Source: DATDRM01 sp035291705
GTDB taxonomy: Bacteria; Chloroflexota; Anaerolineae; Anaerolineales; UBA4823
Direction: 5' to 3'
Assembly: GCA_035291705.1 (NCBI GenBank)
Contig: DATDRM010000034.1
Span: forward strand, 1 to 8,185
DNA: 8,185 bases
Positions 1 through 5,623 of this stretch are shown here, piece by piece (positions within the stretch are counted from its first letter, which is position 1; every line of letters begins with the position of its first letter). The notes beneath the pieces were generated by a model. It made no database searches. It was not told the DNA's origin and worked only from the letters and a program-made list of their open reading frames with translations. The position numbers and the translations under genes were made by a program.

Positions 1-433
1 AGAATACCTGGAAGGGGACGATCTCGGTCACAATGGGATCGTTCCACATCTTTGCCGCTTCAATCTCACTGATTGCGTCCTCAGCAATTTGTTTCTGTTC
101 TTCATTATGATATAGGATCACAGATCGATATTGCGGGCCCACGTCTACCCCTTGCCGGTTGGGTGTCGTTGGATCGTGGAAGGTGAAGAAGACTCCAAGG
201 ATTTCCTTGAAAGAGATGATCGCCGGGTCAAAGGTGATCTGAACGACTTCAGCATGCCCCGTCTTTCCGATGCACACCTGGGCGTAAGTTGGCTGTGTAA
301 CCGATCCACCCGAGTAGCCAACTTCGACATCCACAATACCCTCTAATTCCGCGAAAATTGGTTCCAGACACCAGAAGCACCCGCCCCCTAGGGTGGCAAT
401 TTCCAGATTATTGTAATCTCTCATAGTTTTCAT
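1..433 (-). CDS. msrA: Peptide-methionine (S)-S-oxide reductase MsrA, C-terminus cut by window edge
   Basis: MsrA reduces the S-epimer of methionine sulfoxide in proteins back to methionine, normally using thioredoxin, and repairs oxidative damage. The visible 144 residues carry the family signatures: the catalytic motif GCFWC at residues 18-22 with nucleophile Cys19, GYSGG at 39-43, TGHAE at 58-62, and the active-site block HDPTTPNRQG at 86-95 followed by D-x-G-x-QYRS. Cys22 makes this the GCFWC rather than the GCFWG version. Recycling cysteines near the C-terminus, if present, lie outside the window. The start at 433 is chosen because GAGG sits 5 bases upstream and the ATG overlaps the TGA of the preceding gene as ATGA. 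A second ATG at 424, three codons later, is less well placed. The gene is probably translationally coupled to the methyltransferase-like gene and shares its promoter. The family call is secure from motifs alone. Confidence 0.96.
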   Translation of the reverse strand, partial: MKTMRDYNNLEIATLGGGCFWCLEPIFAELEGIVDVEVGYSGGSVTQPTYAQVCIGKTGHAEVVQITFDPAIISFKEILGVFFTFHDPTTPNRQGVDVGPQYRSVILYHNEEQKQIAEDAISEIEAAKMWNDPIVTEIVPFQVF

Positions 434-2736
434 AACAACCTCATTTGCTCGCCTACTTCTGTCAACGGGTCGAGCGCTAGCAGCTCGTCCAGGTTGGCGC
501 GGGTCAGGGAGGGAGATTCCGCCAGGTGGCGCAGATGGCGGAACTTTAGGAAACGCCAGCCCTGCTCGATCGCCTGGCGCAGGCGCGGGTCGCGGCGTTG
601 TTTGAAGATCGCCAGGTTGGCACGCGCTCCGGGAAGCACGATTATACAGCATTTGGCTGGGTATGGGCTGGCGAAGACCAGCTCGCCAAAGGTAGCAGTA
701 GCCAGCACGTAGAATACCATGGCCGGCTGCGCCAGGTCAAGGTTTTCGACATCCAGCCAATGTAGCGGCTTTTCACCCTGGGGGTTGAAGCCCAGACGCC
801 TCCCGATTTCAGCCAGTTTATTGCGCATAGCCGAGAGATCGGCGCGCCGTGTGGGTGGCGCATCCTGCGGGCGCAGCCTCCACATCCCGTTGCCGGGCGG
901 GTCTTCCTCGCCATAAGACTCGAGGCAATTGCTGACCAGTTCCAGACCAGGGGTTAACAGCCCGGGAGAGGCCGCGCAGGTGGCAACTTCAACCTCGGCC
1001 AGGGTGCATCCGGGGTGGCCTTGCAAGTAATGTACCACGGTCACTTCGACGCGATCTGCCAGGGAAGTTTCGGGGCGGCCGGTCTGGCGGTGCCACCAAT
1101 GGCCAGCCTCCAGGGATTTGTCGCTCCCCCCAAAGCGCAGGAATCCATTGCGGGAGGTGAAGGCCTCTTCAAAAGCCTGGTGAACCTGGCTGTAGTGCTC
1201 CGCCGGGGAAGCCTGGTCACCGGTGGGGAATGTGCCCTTCTCGACCAGGGCGCTCAAAGCTGCGGTGTGCAGGCTGAGGTAATGGGCTGCTTCGCCGCGC
1301 TGACGCAGGTGCTCCCTGGCCGCTTCCACAGCTATATCCTGCTGGTAGGACAGGTAGTCGATCGAAGGATGACGTTGCCGTTTTACTACAGTTCCCCCGA
1401 GTCCCCATAAAATCTGCGCCTGGTTGCCCTCATCCCGCGGCGCCAGTCCGTCCAGCCGGAACCCGGCCTCCGCCGCAGCGATCAATGCTGCAGAGAGGAA
1501 TCCCGGCTCCGCCTCTCCGATCAGCCCGAACAGGGGTATGCCTTCCGGGAGCAGGGTGGCCAGATTGCTCAGCGCTGCCTCCAGGGCGGTCGTGTGCCAG
1601 GCCCAGTCGTAGCGGCGGCGGTGCAGCACAGACTTGAATGGCCCGATCGCCTCGCGTCCCCATAACCACCCTGCCCACAGCGCAGACAATGTCCAGAAGG
1701 CCTGGTTAGGACGGGGCAGCGCAGCCAGGATGGCGCTAAAGTCTGCGGGCGAGGGCTGGCTGCTCAGCTGCAGCTGCTCGCGCAGGTCCTTCGACCGGCC
1801 TTCGTAGACCATCACACCGCCCTCTGTGGGCAGAGGCTCTGGCCAGATGGTCAGGGGTACTGGGGGAGCAGTCGAAGCCAGTCCTTCGACCGCCTCTTCG
1901 AGCGCCAACCACAGGTTTTTCTCCCGGAAACGCGGCGGGATGGTCAGCTGGCGCGGGCGCGACCGCCCGGTCGGGTGGGGCCACAGGGTGTTCGCCTGGT
2001 CGAGAGCGCTCAGCATCAAGGCTACCAGGTTGCGCCGCCGGGTAGCTGCTGATTCAGGCGCCGCCGGCTCGGCCAACAGGCTGTCTAAGCGATTGATTAC
2101 TGTGATCACCGCGTACACCGCACGCGGCAGGTAGGTATTCAGGGCTTCTTCGACGTTGCCGCGGTCTGGGTCGCCAGAGGGGGCGATGCGCTCCAGTGCC
2201 CGCGCCCGGTGCATCCCGGCGGTGGCGAAGCTGGCTGCCAAGCGAGCGTCGGCTGGACTGACTGGCCTCTCCCCTGCATCACCGCAGTGCTCGCATTCAT
2301 AAATGCGCGCATACGGCGCGGTCATTTCGCGCTCCCATAGGAAGGCCTGCGCCGTGACCGGCTGCTCGCATTGGGCGCAGGTCGTCCGGTACAGGCCGCG
2401 AATATGTGGTTCCAGGCGTTCCTCTCCCTTACGCGCTGCCGCTAGTTCGGCCAGCGCGGCGCGCAGTTCGACCTCATCCGGCGGGTGCGTCGCAAGTTCC
2501 AGCAGAAAACGCGCCACCGGGTTATTCGCCGCCACCAGCACGCGATAGCCGGCGCGCGCCGCCTCCACCGTGACCCCTGGCGCGGCTCCAAATGGGTCGA
2601 GCACCCAGGCGCCGGGTTTAGCGTGAGCGCGCAACCAGGCTGTCGCCACACCCTCTGCGATGGGCGGCAGATAGCGGGATAATAGACCCGGGTGGGCTGG
2701 CCTCCAACCCGGCAGGAAGACGAGCGATTCGGGCAT
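430..2736 (-). CDS. Large DNA-methyltransferase-like protein with eroded catalytic and SAM motifs
   Basis: The 768-residue protein has the architecture of zinc-ribbon-containing adenine-specific DNA methylases of the DUF1156 kind. In order: an N-terminal SAM-site-like block (DPFGAAPG at 47-54, then EAARAGYR, then NNPVA at 71-75), a zinc-ribbon-like pair of CxxC motifs (Cys120/123 and Cys148/151), a G-x-S-KDL segment near 313-318, and a Trp-rich block starting PRPNQAFW at 341. A winged-helix-like region follows at about 560-650, then a conserved-looking C-terminus with basic and acidic patches (RANL, RRDPRLR, WRFLKFRHLR). Compared with DPFxGSGT, D-x-NP and DPPY of active enzymes, the glycines are replaced, the Asp of D-x-NP is missing, and the DPPY position reads ALPR at 339-342. 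Catalysis is therefore doubtful. The ATG at 2736 has no Shine-Dalgarno, and an in-frame TAA lies about 20 bases upstream. It could instead be a DNA- or RNA-binding regulator. The function is unknown. Confidence 0.85.
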   Translation of the reverse strand: MPESLVFLPGWRPAHPGLLSRYLPPIAEGVATAWLRAHAKPGAWVLDPFGAAPGVTVEAARAGYRVLVAANNPVARFLLELATHPPDEVELRAALAELAAARKGEERLEPHIRGLYRTTCAQCEQPVTAQAFLWEREMTAPYARIYECEHCGDAGERPVSPADARLAASFATAGMHRARALERIAPSGDPDRGNVEEALNTYLPRAVYAVITVINRLDSLLAEPAAPESAATRRRNLVALMLSALDQANTLWPHPTGRSRPRQLTIPPRFREKNLWLALEEAVEGLASTAPPVPLTIWPEPLPTEGGVMVYEGRSKDLREQLQLSSQPSPADFSAILAALPRPNQAFWTLSALWAGWLWGREAIGPFKSVLHRRRYDWAWHTTALEAALSNLATLLPEGIPLFGLIGEAEPGFLSAALIAAAEAGFRLDGLAPRDEGNQAQILWGLGGTVVKRQRHPSIDYLSYQQDIAVEAAREHLRQRGEAAHYLSLHTAALSALVEKGTFPTGDQASPAEHYSQVHQAFEEAFTSRNGFLRFGGSDKSLEAGHWWHRQTGRPETSLADRVEVTVVHYLQGHPGCTLAEVEVATCAASPGLLTPGLELVSNCLESYGEEDPPGNGMWRLRPQDAPPTRRADLSAMRNKLAEIGRRLGFNPQGEKPLHWLDVENLDLAQPAMVFYVLATATFGELVFASPYPAKCCIIVLPGARANLAIFKQRRDPRLRQAIEQGWRFLKFRHLRHLAESPSLTRANLDELLALDPLTEVGEQMRLL

Positions 2737-2753
2737 GGGTTTGGTTGAGCTTT

Positions 2754-2782
2754 AGTATAATCGAGCTGGTATCTTCCCGGAA
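2754..2782 (-). promoter_or_regulatory. Candidate promoter for the methyltransferase-like gene and msrA
   Basis: Read on the minus strand, TATACT (2759-2754) matches the -10 consensus at five of six positions. At 17 bases spacing the -35 position (2782-2777) is TTCCGG, a poor match, so an activator or an alternative sigma factor may be needed. A transcript starting about 7 bases downstream would leave only about 10 leader bases before the ATG at 2736. This agrees with the absence of a ribosome binding site there and suggests near-leaderless initiation. Confidence 0.4.
2756..2761 (+). promoter_or_regulatory. Candidate -10 element (TATAAT) for the lipoprotein-like gene
   Basis: A perfect TATAAT lies on the plus strand and shares four bases with the minus-strand TATACT of the divergent gene. 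No convincing -35 box is visible 16-18 bases upstream. If used, it would give a leader of about 100 bases before the ATG at 2872. Simultaneous use of both elements would be mutually exclusive because they overlap. Confidence 0.3.
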
Positions 2783-2785
2783 GAT
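2771..2785. promoter_or_regulatory. 15-bp perfect inverted repeat in the divergent promoter
   Basis: The arms ATCTTCC and GGAAGAT are perfect complements around one central base. The dyad overlaps the -35 position of the minus-strand promoter and lies just downstream of the plus-strand -10, which is a good position for an operator controlling both directions. No regulator gene is adjacent, and the binding protein is unknown. A second palindrome, ACCGGCCGGT, lies at 2838-2847. Confidence 0.4.
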
Positions 2786-2871
2786 CAGCGAGAGGAGGGT
2801 CTATCAACCATCATTTCCGTTTCCTTAATTGCTGCCCACCGGCCGGTTTACCTTACGGGAGGTTAATCATC

Positions 2872-4164
2872 ATGCTGGCCGTCTTCACCCTGGCCTGCAA
2901 CCTGCTTACCCCGGCGGCTACCCCGACTGCGTTGCAAGCCACGCCGACCCCCAGCGCTTCCCCACCGCCGATCGCAGAAATCCCGCCCATCTCCCCGCCG
3001 CCGACCACGCCGCCCCCAATATCCACCGAGACCTCGCCCGCGCCGCCTGTGGTCCAGCCGTGCGTGGACCTCCATCCGGGGGCGACCCTGCCGCCAGCGG
3101 AGTTCCCCGCATTCGAACAGAACATGCTCGGCTTCCTGAACCAGGGAGGATCGCCGGTAGAGCTGGACTCTGCCTTGTACGCGGCCGGGGTTGCCAACCA
3201 GCCGCGGTCGGTCGCTACTGCAGACTTGACAGGCGATGGCTGGCAAGACGTGGTCGTTTCCATTTACGACCCGGAATCCAGGTTTGTACCGCCGAGCGGG
3301 CTGCTGCTGATCTATATCTGCCAGGAAGGGCACTTCATCCTGGCTCACCGAGAGCTTTCCGCCGAAGCCATGGGTGCGCCCGGCATCCGATATCTGCAAG
3401 ACCTGAATGCCGATCGCAGCGCTGAATTGGTGACCGGCTCTGCAGCCTGTGGGGCGCATACCTGTTTCGAGGCGATACAGGTTTTGGGCTGGTCTAGGGA
3501 GGGCTTTGAGAATCTCCTGGTGGGGGAGATGATCGACTTGCCGTACCCGGATATCCGCCTGGCTGACCCCGATGGAGATGGCTTGTATGACCTGGAAGTT
3601 GCGGGCGGGGGATTCGGTTTGGTCGATGCGGGACCGCAGCGGACCTTGACCCGTCACTGGCGGTACGATCCTGCTGCTGGGCGCTGGCAGGATTCTCAAG
3701 ACTTGCTCGCCCCCTCCAATTATCGCATCCATGTGTTACACGATGCCGAGGACGCCGCTTTGGCCAGGGATTATGAGCAGGCATTGATGGATTATGACCG
3801 GGTGAACTCCGATCTCGCCCTGGTGGATTGGATGGACCCCGAGGTCGAAAAGGCGAACCTGTCTGCGTATGCCCTGTTCAAGACGGCGGTGGTGAGCTTG
3901 ATCCAAAACAAAGTCGACCTCGCCCAGGCAGCTTTCGAACAGTTAGCAGCCTCCTATCCGCCCGGAATGAAAGGGCACGCTTATGTTGAGTTAGCCATGG
4001 CTTTTCAGGCGGCTTACCCGGCACGAGGTGTACCATCTGGCTGTGCCGCCGCCCGACAGTACGCCGTAGAGCACCCGGACCAGGTTTTGCTCCCCCTGGG
4101 CTCGGCGACCTACGGTTACGCCAACCGGGATATCTCCCCCCAGGATATCTGCCCGTGGGAGTAG
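2872..4164 (+). CDS. Secreted or lipid-anchored protein with FG-GAP-like calcium loops, Pro/Thr linker and helical C-terminus
   Basis: I recognise the domain style but not a named family. The 430-residue protein begins with a short hydrophobic segment ending in Cys9 (FTLAC), which resembles a lipoprotein signal. A disordered Pro/Thr/Ala linker follows at about 13-62, typical of surface proteins. The body holds three loops like the calcium-binding turns of FG-GAP/VCBS repeats: DLTGDGWQD (118-126), DLNADRSAE (177-185, partly degenerate) and DPDGDGLYD (232-240). The C-terminal part (about 290-385) is helical and TPR-like, with alternating Ala, Leu and Tyr, and the protein ends in DICPWE. The start is well supported, with GGGAGG 9 bases upstream of the ATG. 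The signal is oddly short, lacks a basic residue after Met, and has Thr instead of Leu/Val/Ile at -3 of the lipobox. It appears to be transcribed alone. A role at the cell surface is inferred. Confidence 0.82.
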   Translation: MLAVFTLACNLLTPAATPTALQATPTPSASPPPIAEIPPISPPPTTPPPISTETSPAPPVVQPCVDLHPGATLPPAEFPAFEQNMLGFLNQGGSPVELDSALYAAGVANQPRSVATADLTGDGWQDVVVSIYDPESRFVPPSGLLLIYICQEGHFILAHRELSAEAMGAPGIRYLQDLNADRSAELVTGSAACGAHTCFEAIQVLGWSREGFENLLVGEMIDLPYPDIRLADPDGDGLYDLEVAGGGFGLVDAGPQRTLTRHWRYDPAAGRWQDSQDLLAPSNYRIHVLHDAEDAALARDYEQALMDYDRVNSDLALVDWMDPEVEKANLSAYALFKTAVVSLIQNKVDLAQAAFEQLAASYPPGMKGHAYVELAMAFQAAYPARGVPSGCAAARQYAVEHPDQVLLPLGSATYGYANRDISPQDICPWE

Positions 4165-4170
4165 AGGGAT

Positions 4171-4183
4171 TATATGATAGAAT
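4171..4183 (+). promoter_or_regulatory. AT-rich -10-like patch (TATGAT / TAGAAT), tentative
   Basis: Two overlapping -10-like hexamers lie in an otherwise GC-rich stretch just after the lipoprotein-like stop codon. No matching -35 box is visible. The patch is upstream of the candidate terminator at 4216-4265, so it could drive the next gene only if that terminator is weak. No better promoter was found for the gene at 4337. Confidence 0.2.
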
Positions 4184-4215
4184 ATTGGCATCTGCTGTGG
4201 GGAGAGTTGTCTCGT

Positions 4216-4265
4216 TTCCGGCTACTCCGGTTGTCCCAGCGATCGCTTCTAGCCCGAATTTTTTT
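4216..4265 (+). terminator. Probable rho-independent terminator after the lipoprotein-like gene
   Basis: The arms TTCCGGCTA (4216-4224) and TAGCCCGAA (4250-4258) pair over nine positions with one C-C mismatch. Seven T residues (4259-4265) follow immediately. The loop is long, 25 bases, and contains the palindrome AGCGATCGCT (4238-4247). The position, 52 bases after the stop codon and ahead of the next gene's ribosome binding site, fits termination of the upstream gene. The long loop lowers confidence. Confidence 0.5.
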
Positions 4266-4336
4266 CGCAAGGCAAGTCCTAAATAACTGTGCTCAACCTC
4301 ATTGATGTTCCATTCATATGCAGGAGGAGATGACAG

Positions 4337-4858
4337 ATGTATTCTTTGCTAGCTATTTTGACTCTTGGGATTGATATGCACCTTTCTCCTGGCGCTTTCT
4401 CGATCCTAAGCCAGGAGGCCCAGGAAGGCGGTCTGCCGTGGTGGTTTTGGCTGCTGGTGATCATCGTGGTCATTGTGCTGGTCTGGTGGTGGTTGAGCCG
4501 TAAACCGGCCGAAGCTGCCCCGCCGCCGGCGACAAAGGCACCGGCCACCGAGGCACCGGCCACCGAGGCACCGGCCCCTAGGATGGCTGAGGCTGAGAAA
4601 CCAATCCCTGACGACCTGAGTGTAATTGAAGGCATCGGCCCCAAGATCTCGGCCCTGCTCCAGGCGGCTGGGATCACCACCTTTGCCAAGCTGGCGGCTA
4701 CAGAGACCAGCCAGATCCAGCAAATTCTCACCGCGGCCGGCATTCGGCTGGCTGATCCGGGTACATGGGCCGAACAGGCCAGGTTAGCTGCGGCCGGCGA
4801 TCAGGATGGGCTGCAAGCTCTTCAAGATCGCCTGAAGGGCGGCCGGAAGGTGGAATAA
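4337..4858 (+). CDS. Membrane-anchored helix-hairpin-helix protein
   Basis: The protein has 173 residues. The N-terminal 33 residues are mildly hydrophobic. A strong transmembrane helix at about 34-53 is flanked by tryptophans (PWWFW and VWWWLSRK), and Arg55-Lys56 after it puts the C-terminus in the cytoplasm. An Ala/Pro/Thr/Glu linker (57-90) contains APATE repeats. The domain at 91-150 carries a helix-hairpin-helix signature, with DLSVIEGIGPKI at 93-104 then LLQAAGITTFAKLA, and ends in DPGTWAEQARLAA. Such domains bind DNA or RNA backbones without sequence specificity and occur fused to membrane anchors in many Anaerolineae and Cyanobacteria. AGGAGG at 4322-4327 lies 9 bases before the chosen ATG, whereas the ATG at 4330 is out of frame. 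The gene heads a set of three small plus-strand genes, the last of which has related helix-hairpin-helix motifs. The role is unknown. Tethering nucleic acid to the membrane is an inference. Confidence 0.85.
   Translation: MYSLLAILTLGIDMHLSPGAFSILSQEAQEGGLPWWFWLLVIIVVIVLVWWWLSRKPAEAAPPPATKAPATEAPATEAPAPRMAEAEKPIPDDLSVIEGIGPKISALLQAAGITTFAKLAATETSQIQQILTAAGIRLADPGTWAEQARLAAAGDQDGLQALQDRLKGGRKVE
4537..4577 (+). repeat. 15-bp in-frame tandem repeat, about 2.7 copies
   Basis: Two exact copies of GGCACCGGCCACCGA (4537-4551 and 4552-4566) are followed by a partial copy (4567-4577). The unit is five codons and encodes the APATE repeats of the linker between membrane helix and helix-hairpin-helix domain. 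Slippage would change linker length without shifting the frame. Confidence 0.85.
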
Positions 4859-4874
4859 CCCGATCCGTGACTTT

Positions 4875-4896
4875 CAGGTGTTAAATTTAATACCTG
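4875..4896. promoter_or_regulatory. 22-bp near-perfect dyad between the first two genes of the small cluster
   Basis: The half-sites CAGGTGTTAAA (4875-4885) and TTTAATACCTG (4886-4896) are reverse complements except at one symmetric pair. The centre is AT-rich and the ends GC-rich, as in many dimeric repressor sites. A weak promoter can be drawn through it (TTAAAT at 4881-4886, 17 bases, TATATC at 4904-4909), so the dyad would cover the -35 box. No T-tract follows, so it is unlikely to be a terminator. Confidence 0.5.
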
Positions 4897-4934
4897 CGTC
4901 AAATATATCCAATCACCACAAAAGGAGTATAAAA

Positions 4935-5135
4935 ATGGACGAATTGATTAAATTGGTTTCGCAACAGGCGGGCATCGATGCGACCCAGGCTAAGAAGGCG
5001 GTGGATGCTGTGGTAGCTTTTGCAAAGAAGAACCTGCCGCCCCAATATGCCGGTTTGGTTGATACCCTGATCACTAACCCGAAAGCAGCCCAGGATATGC
5101 TGAAGATGCTGGGCGGAATGATGGGCCAGAAGTAA
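4935..5135 (+). CDS. 66-residue helical protein, similar in pattern to the N-terminal helices of HU
   Basis: The ATG at 4935 is chosen because AAAGGAG (4921-4927) lies 7 bases upstream. An in-frame ATG at 4878 would add 19 residues lying across the dyad and the ribosome binding site, and is rejected. The product is predicted to be all-helical: ELIKLVSQQAGI, a turn, then AKKAVDAVVAFAKKNLPP, a second amphipathic helix AGLVDTLI, and a Met/Gly-rich tail (MLKMLGGMMG). The first half follows the ELI-x-x-V-x-x-x-x-G-I/L-x-x-x-x-A-x-x-A-V-D-A-V spacing of the HU dimerisation helices, but there is no beta-arm, so DNA wrapping as in HU is not expected. Short proteins of this pattern are common in Anaerolineae, sometimes placed near DUF2267-like families. 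It lies 22 bases before the DUF4332-type gene and is probably co-transcribed with it. Function unknown. Confidence 0.8.
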   Translation: MDELIKLVSQQAGIDATQAKKAVDAVVAFAKKNLPPQYAGLVDTLITNPKAAQDMLKMLGGMMGQK

Positions 5136-5157
5136 ACAGAAATATAAGGAGGATCAC

Positions 5158-5562
5158 ATGGCATCCCTCATTCAAATTGAAGGCATCGGTGAATCCTATG
5201 CCAAGAAGCTCAAGATGCTCGGCATCAGCACCACGCACGCGTTGCTGGAACGCGGCAACTCACCCAAGGGCCGCCAGGAAATTGCAGAGAAGTCAGGCAT
5301 CAGTGAAAAATTGATCCTGGAGTGGGTTAACCGGGCCGATCTCTTCCGCCTCAGAGGGGTCGGAGAAGAGTATTCCGACCTGCTCGAAAACGCTGGTGTC
5401 GACACGGTCGTCGAGCTGGCCCAACGAAACGCGGAGAACCTCTACGAGAAGATGGTTACGGTCAACCGGGAGAAGAAGCTGGTGCGCAAGCTTCCCACCC
5501 TCGACCAGGTCAAGTCCTGGGTGGAGCAGGCCAAGAAAATGCCCAGGGTCGTCAAGTACTAG
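5158..5562 (+). CDS. DUF4332-type double helix-hairpin-helix protein
   Basis: This soluble 134-residue protein matches the DUF4332 pattern: two helix-hairpin-helix units, each followed by a helical stretch. The first is IQIEGIGESYAKKLKMLGI (residues 5-23) and the second LFRLRGVGEEYSDLL (62-76), then AGVDTVVELAQRNAENLYEKM. The C-terminal part contains LPTLDQVKSWVEQAKKMP, the usual end of this family. The two G-[IV]-G hairpins are the expected contact points for a nucleic-acid backbone. AAGGAGG (5146-5152) sits 5 bases upstream of the ATG. The gene is the last of the small cluster and is followed 6 bases after its stop by a strong terminator. DUF4332 has no firmly established biochemical role, so nucleic-acid binding is inferred from the fold. 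Confidence 0.9.
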   Translation: MASLIQIEGIGESYAKKLKMLGISTTHALLERGNSPKGRQEIAEKSGISEKLILEWVNRADLFRLRGVGEEYSDLLENAGVDTVVELAQRNAENLYEKMVTVNREKKLVRKLPTLDQVKSWVEQAKKMPRVVKY

Positions 5563-5568
5563 GAATCT

Positions 5569-5617
5569 CAAAACTTCCGGAGTCGTTCCCGAACTGGCTT
5601 CGGAAGTTTTGTTTTTT
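5569..5617 (+). terminator. Strong rho-independent terminator ending the helix-hairpin-helix cluster
   Basis: The perfect 11-bp arms CAAAACTTCCG (5569-5579) and CGGAAGTTTTG (5601-5611) are extended inward by several further pairs including G-U wobbles (5580-5585 with 5595-5600). Six T residues follow (5612-5617). The hairpin begins 6 bases after the stop codon at 5562, and its U-tract ends only 6 bases before the comB ATG at 5624. Confidence 0.88.
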
Positions 5618-5623
5618 GGGGTG

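Noticed and set aside
430..2736. Active restriction-modification system
   Set aside because: No adjacent restriction or specificity gene is present, and the methylase motifs needed for catalysis are missing.
2829..3425. Long plus-strand open frame overlapping the start of the lipoprotein-like gene
   Set aside because: It lacks a ribosome binding site, its translation is Arg/Pro/Gly-rich without domain signals, and the overlapping frame at 2872 has a Shine-Dalgarno, a signal-like start and recognisable motifs.
2863..3732. 289-codon minus-strand open frame opposite the lipoprotein-like gene
   Set aside because: This is a GC-rich antisense shadow. Its translation is low-complexity Arg/Gly-rich with no motif, and the plus-strand gene has coherent domains.
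4238..4247. AGCGATCGCT palindrome (contains GCGATCGC, the HIP1 motif of Cyanobacteria)
   Set aside because: It is a single copy in 8 kb and lies inside the loop of the terminator hairpin. There is no sign of the genome-wide abundance that would define HIP1.
4878..4934. Earlier ATG for the 66-residue protein
   Set aside because: The extra residues cross the dyad and the strong ribosome binding site at 4921-4927, which points to the ATG at 4935.
5396..5623. Upstream in-frame extension of comB into the DUF4332 gene
   Set aside because: The extension would translate the other frame of a real gene and run through the terminator. ComB proteins start near ATG 5624.
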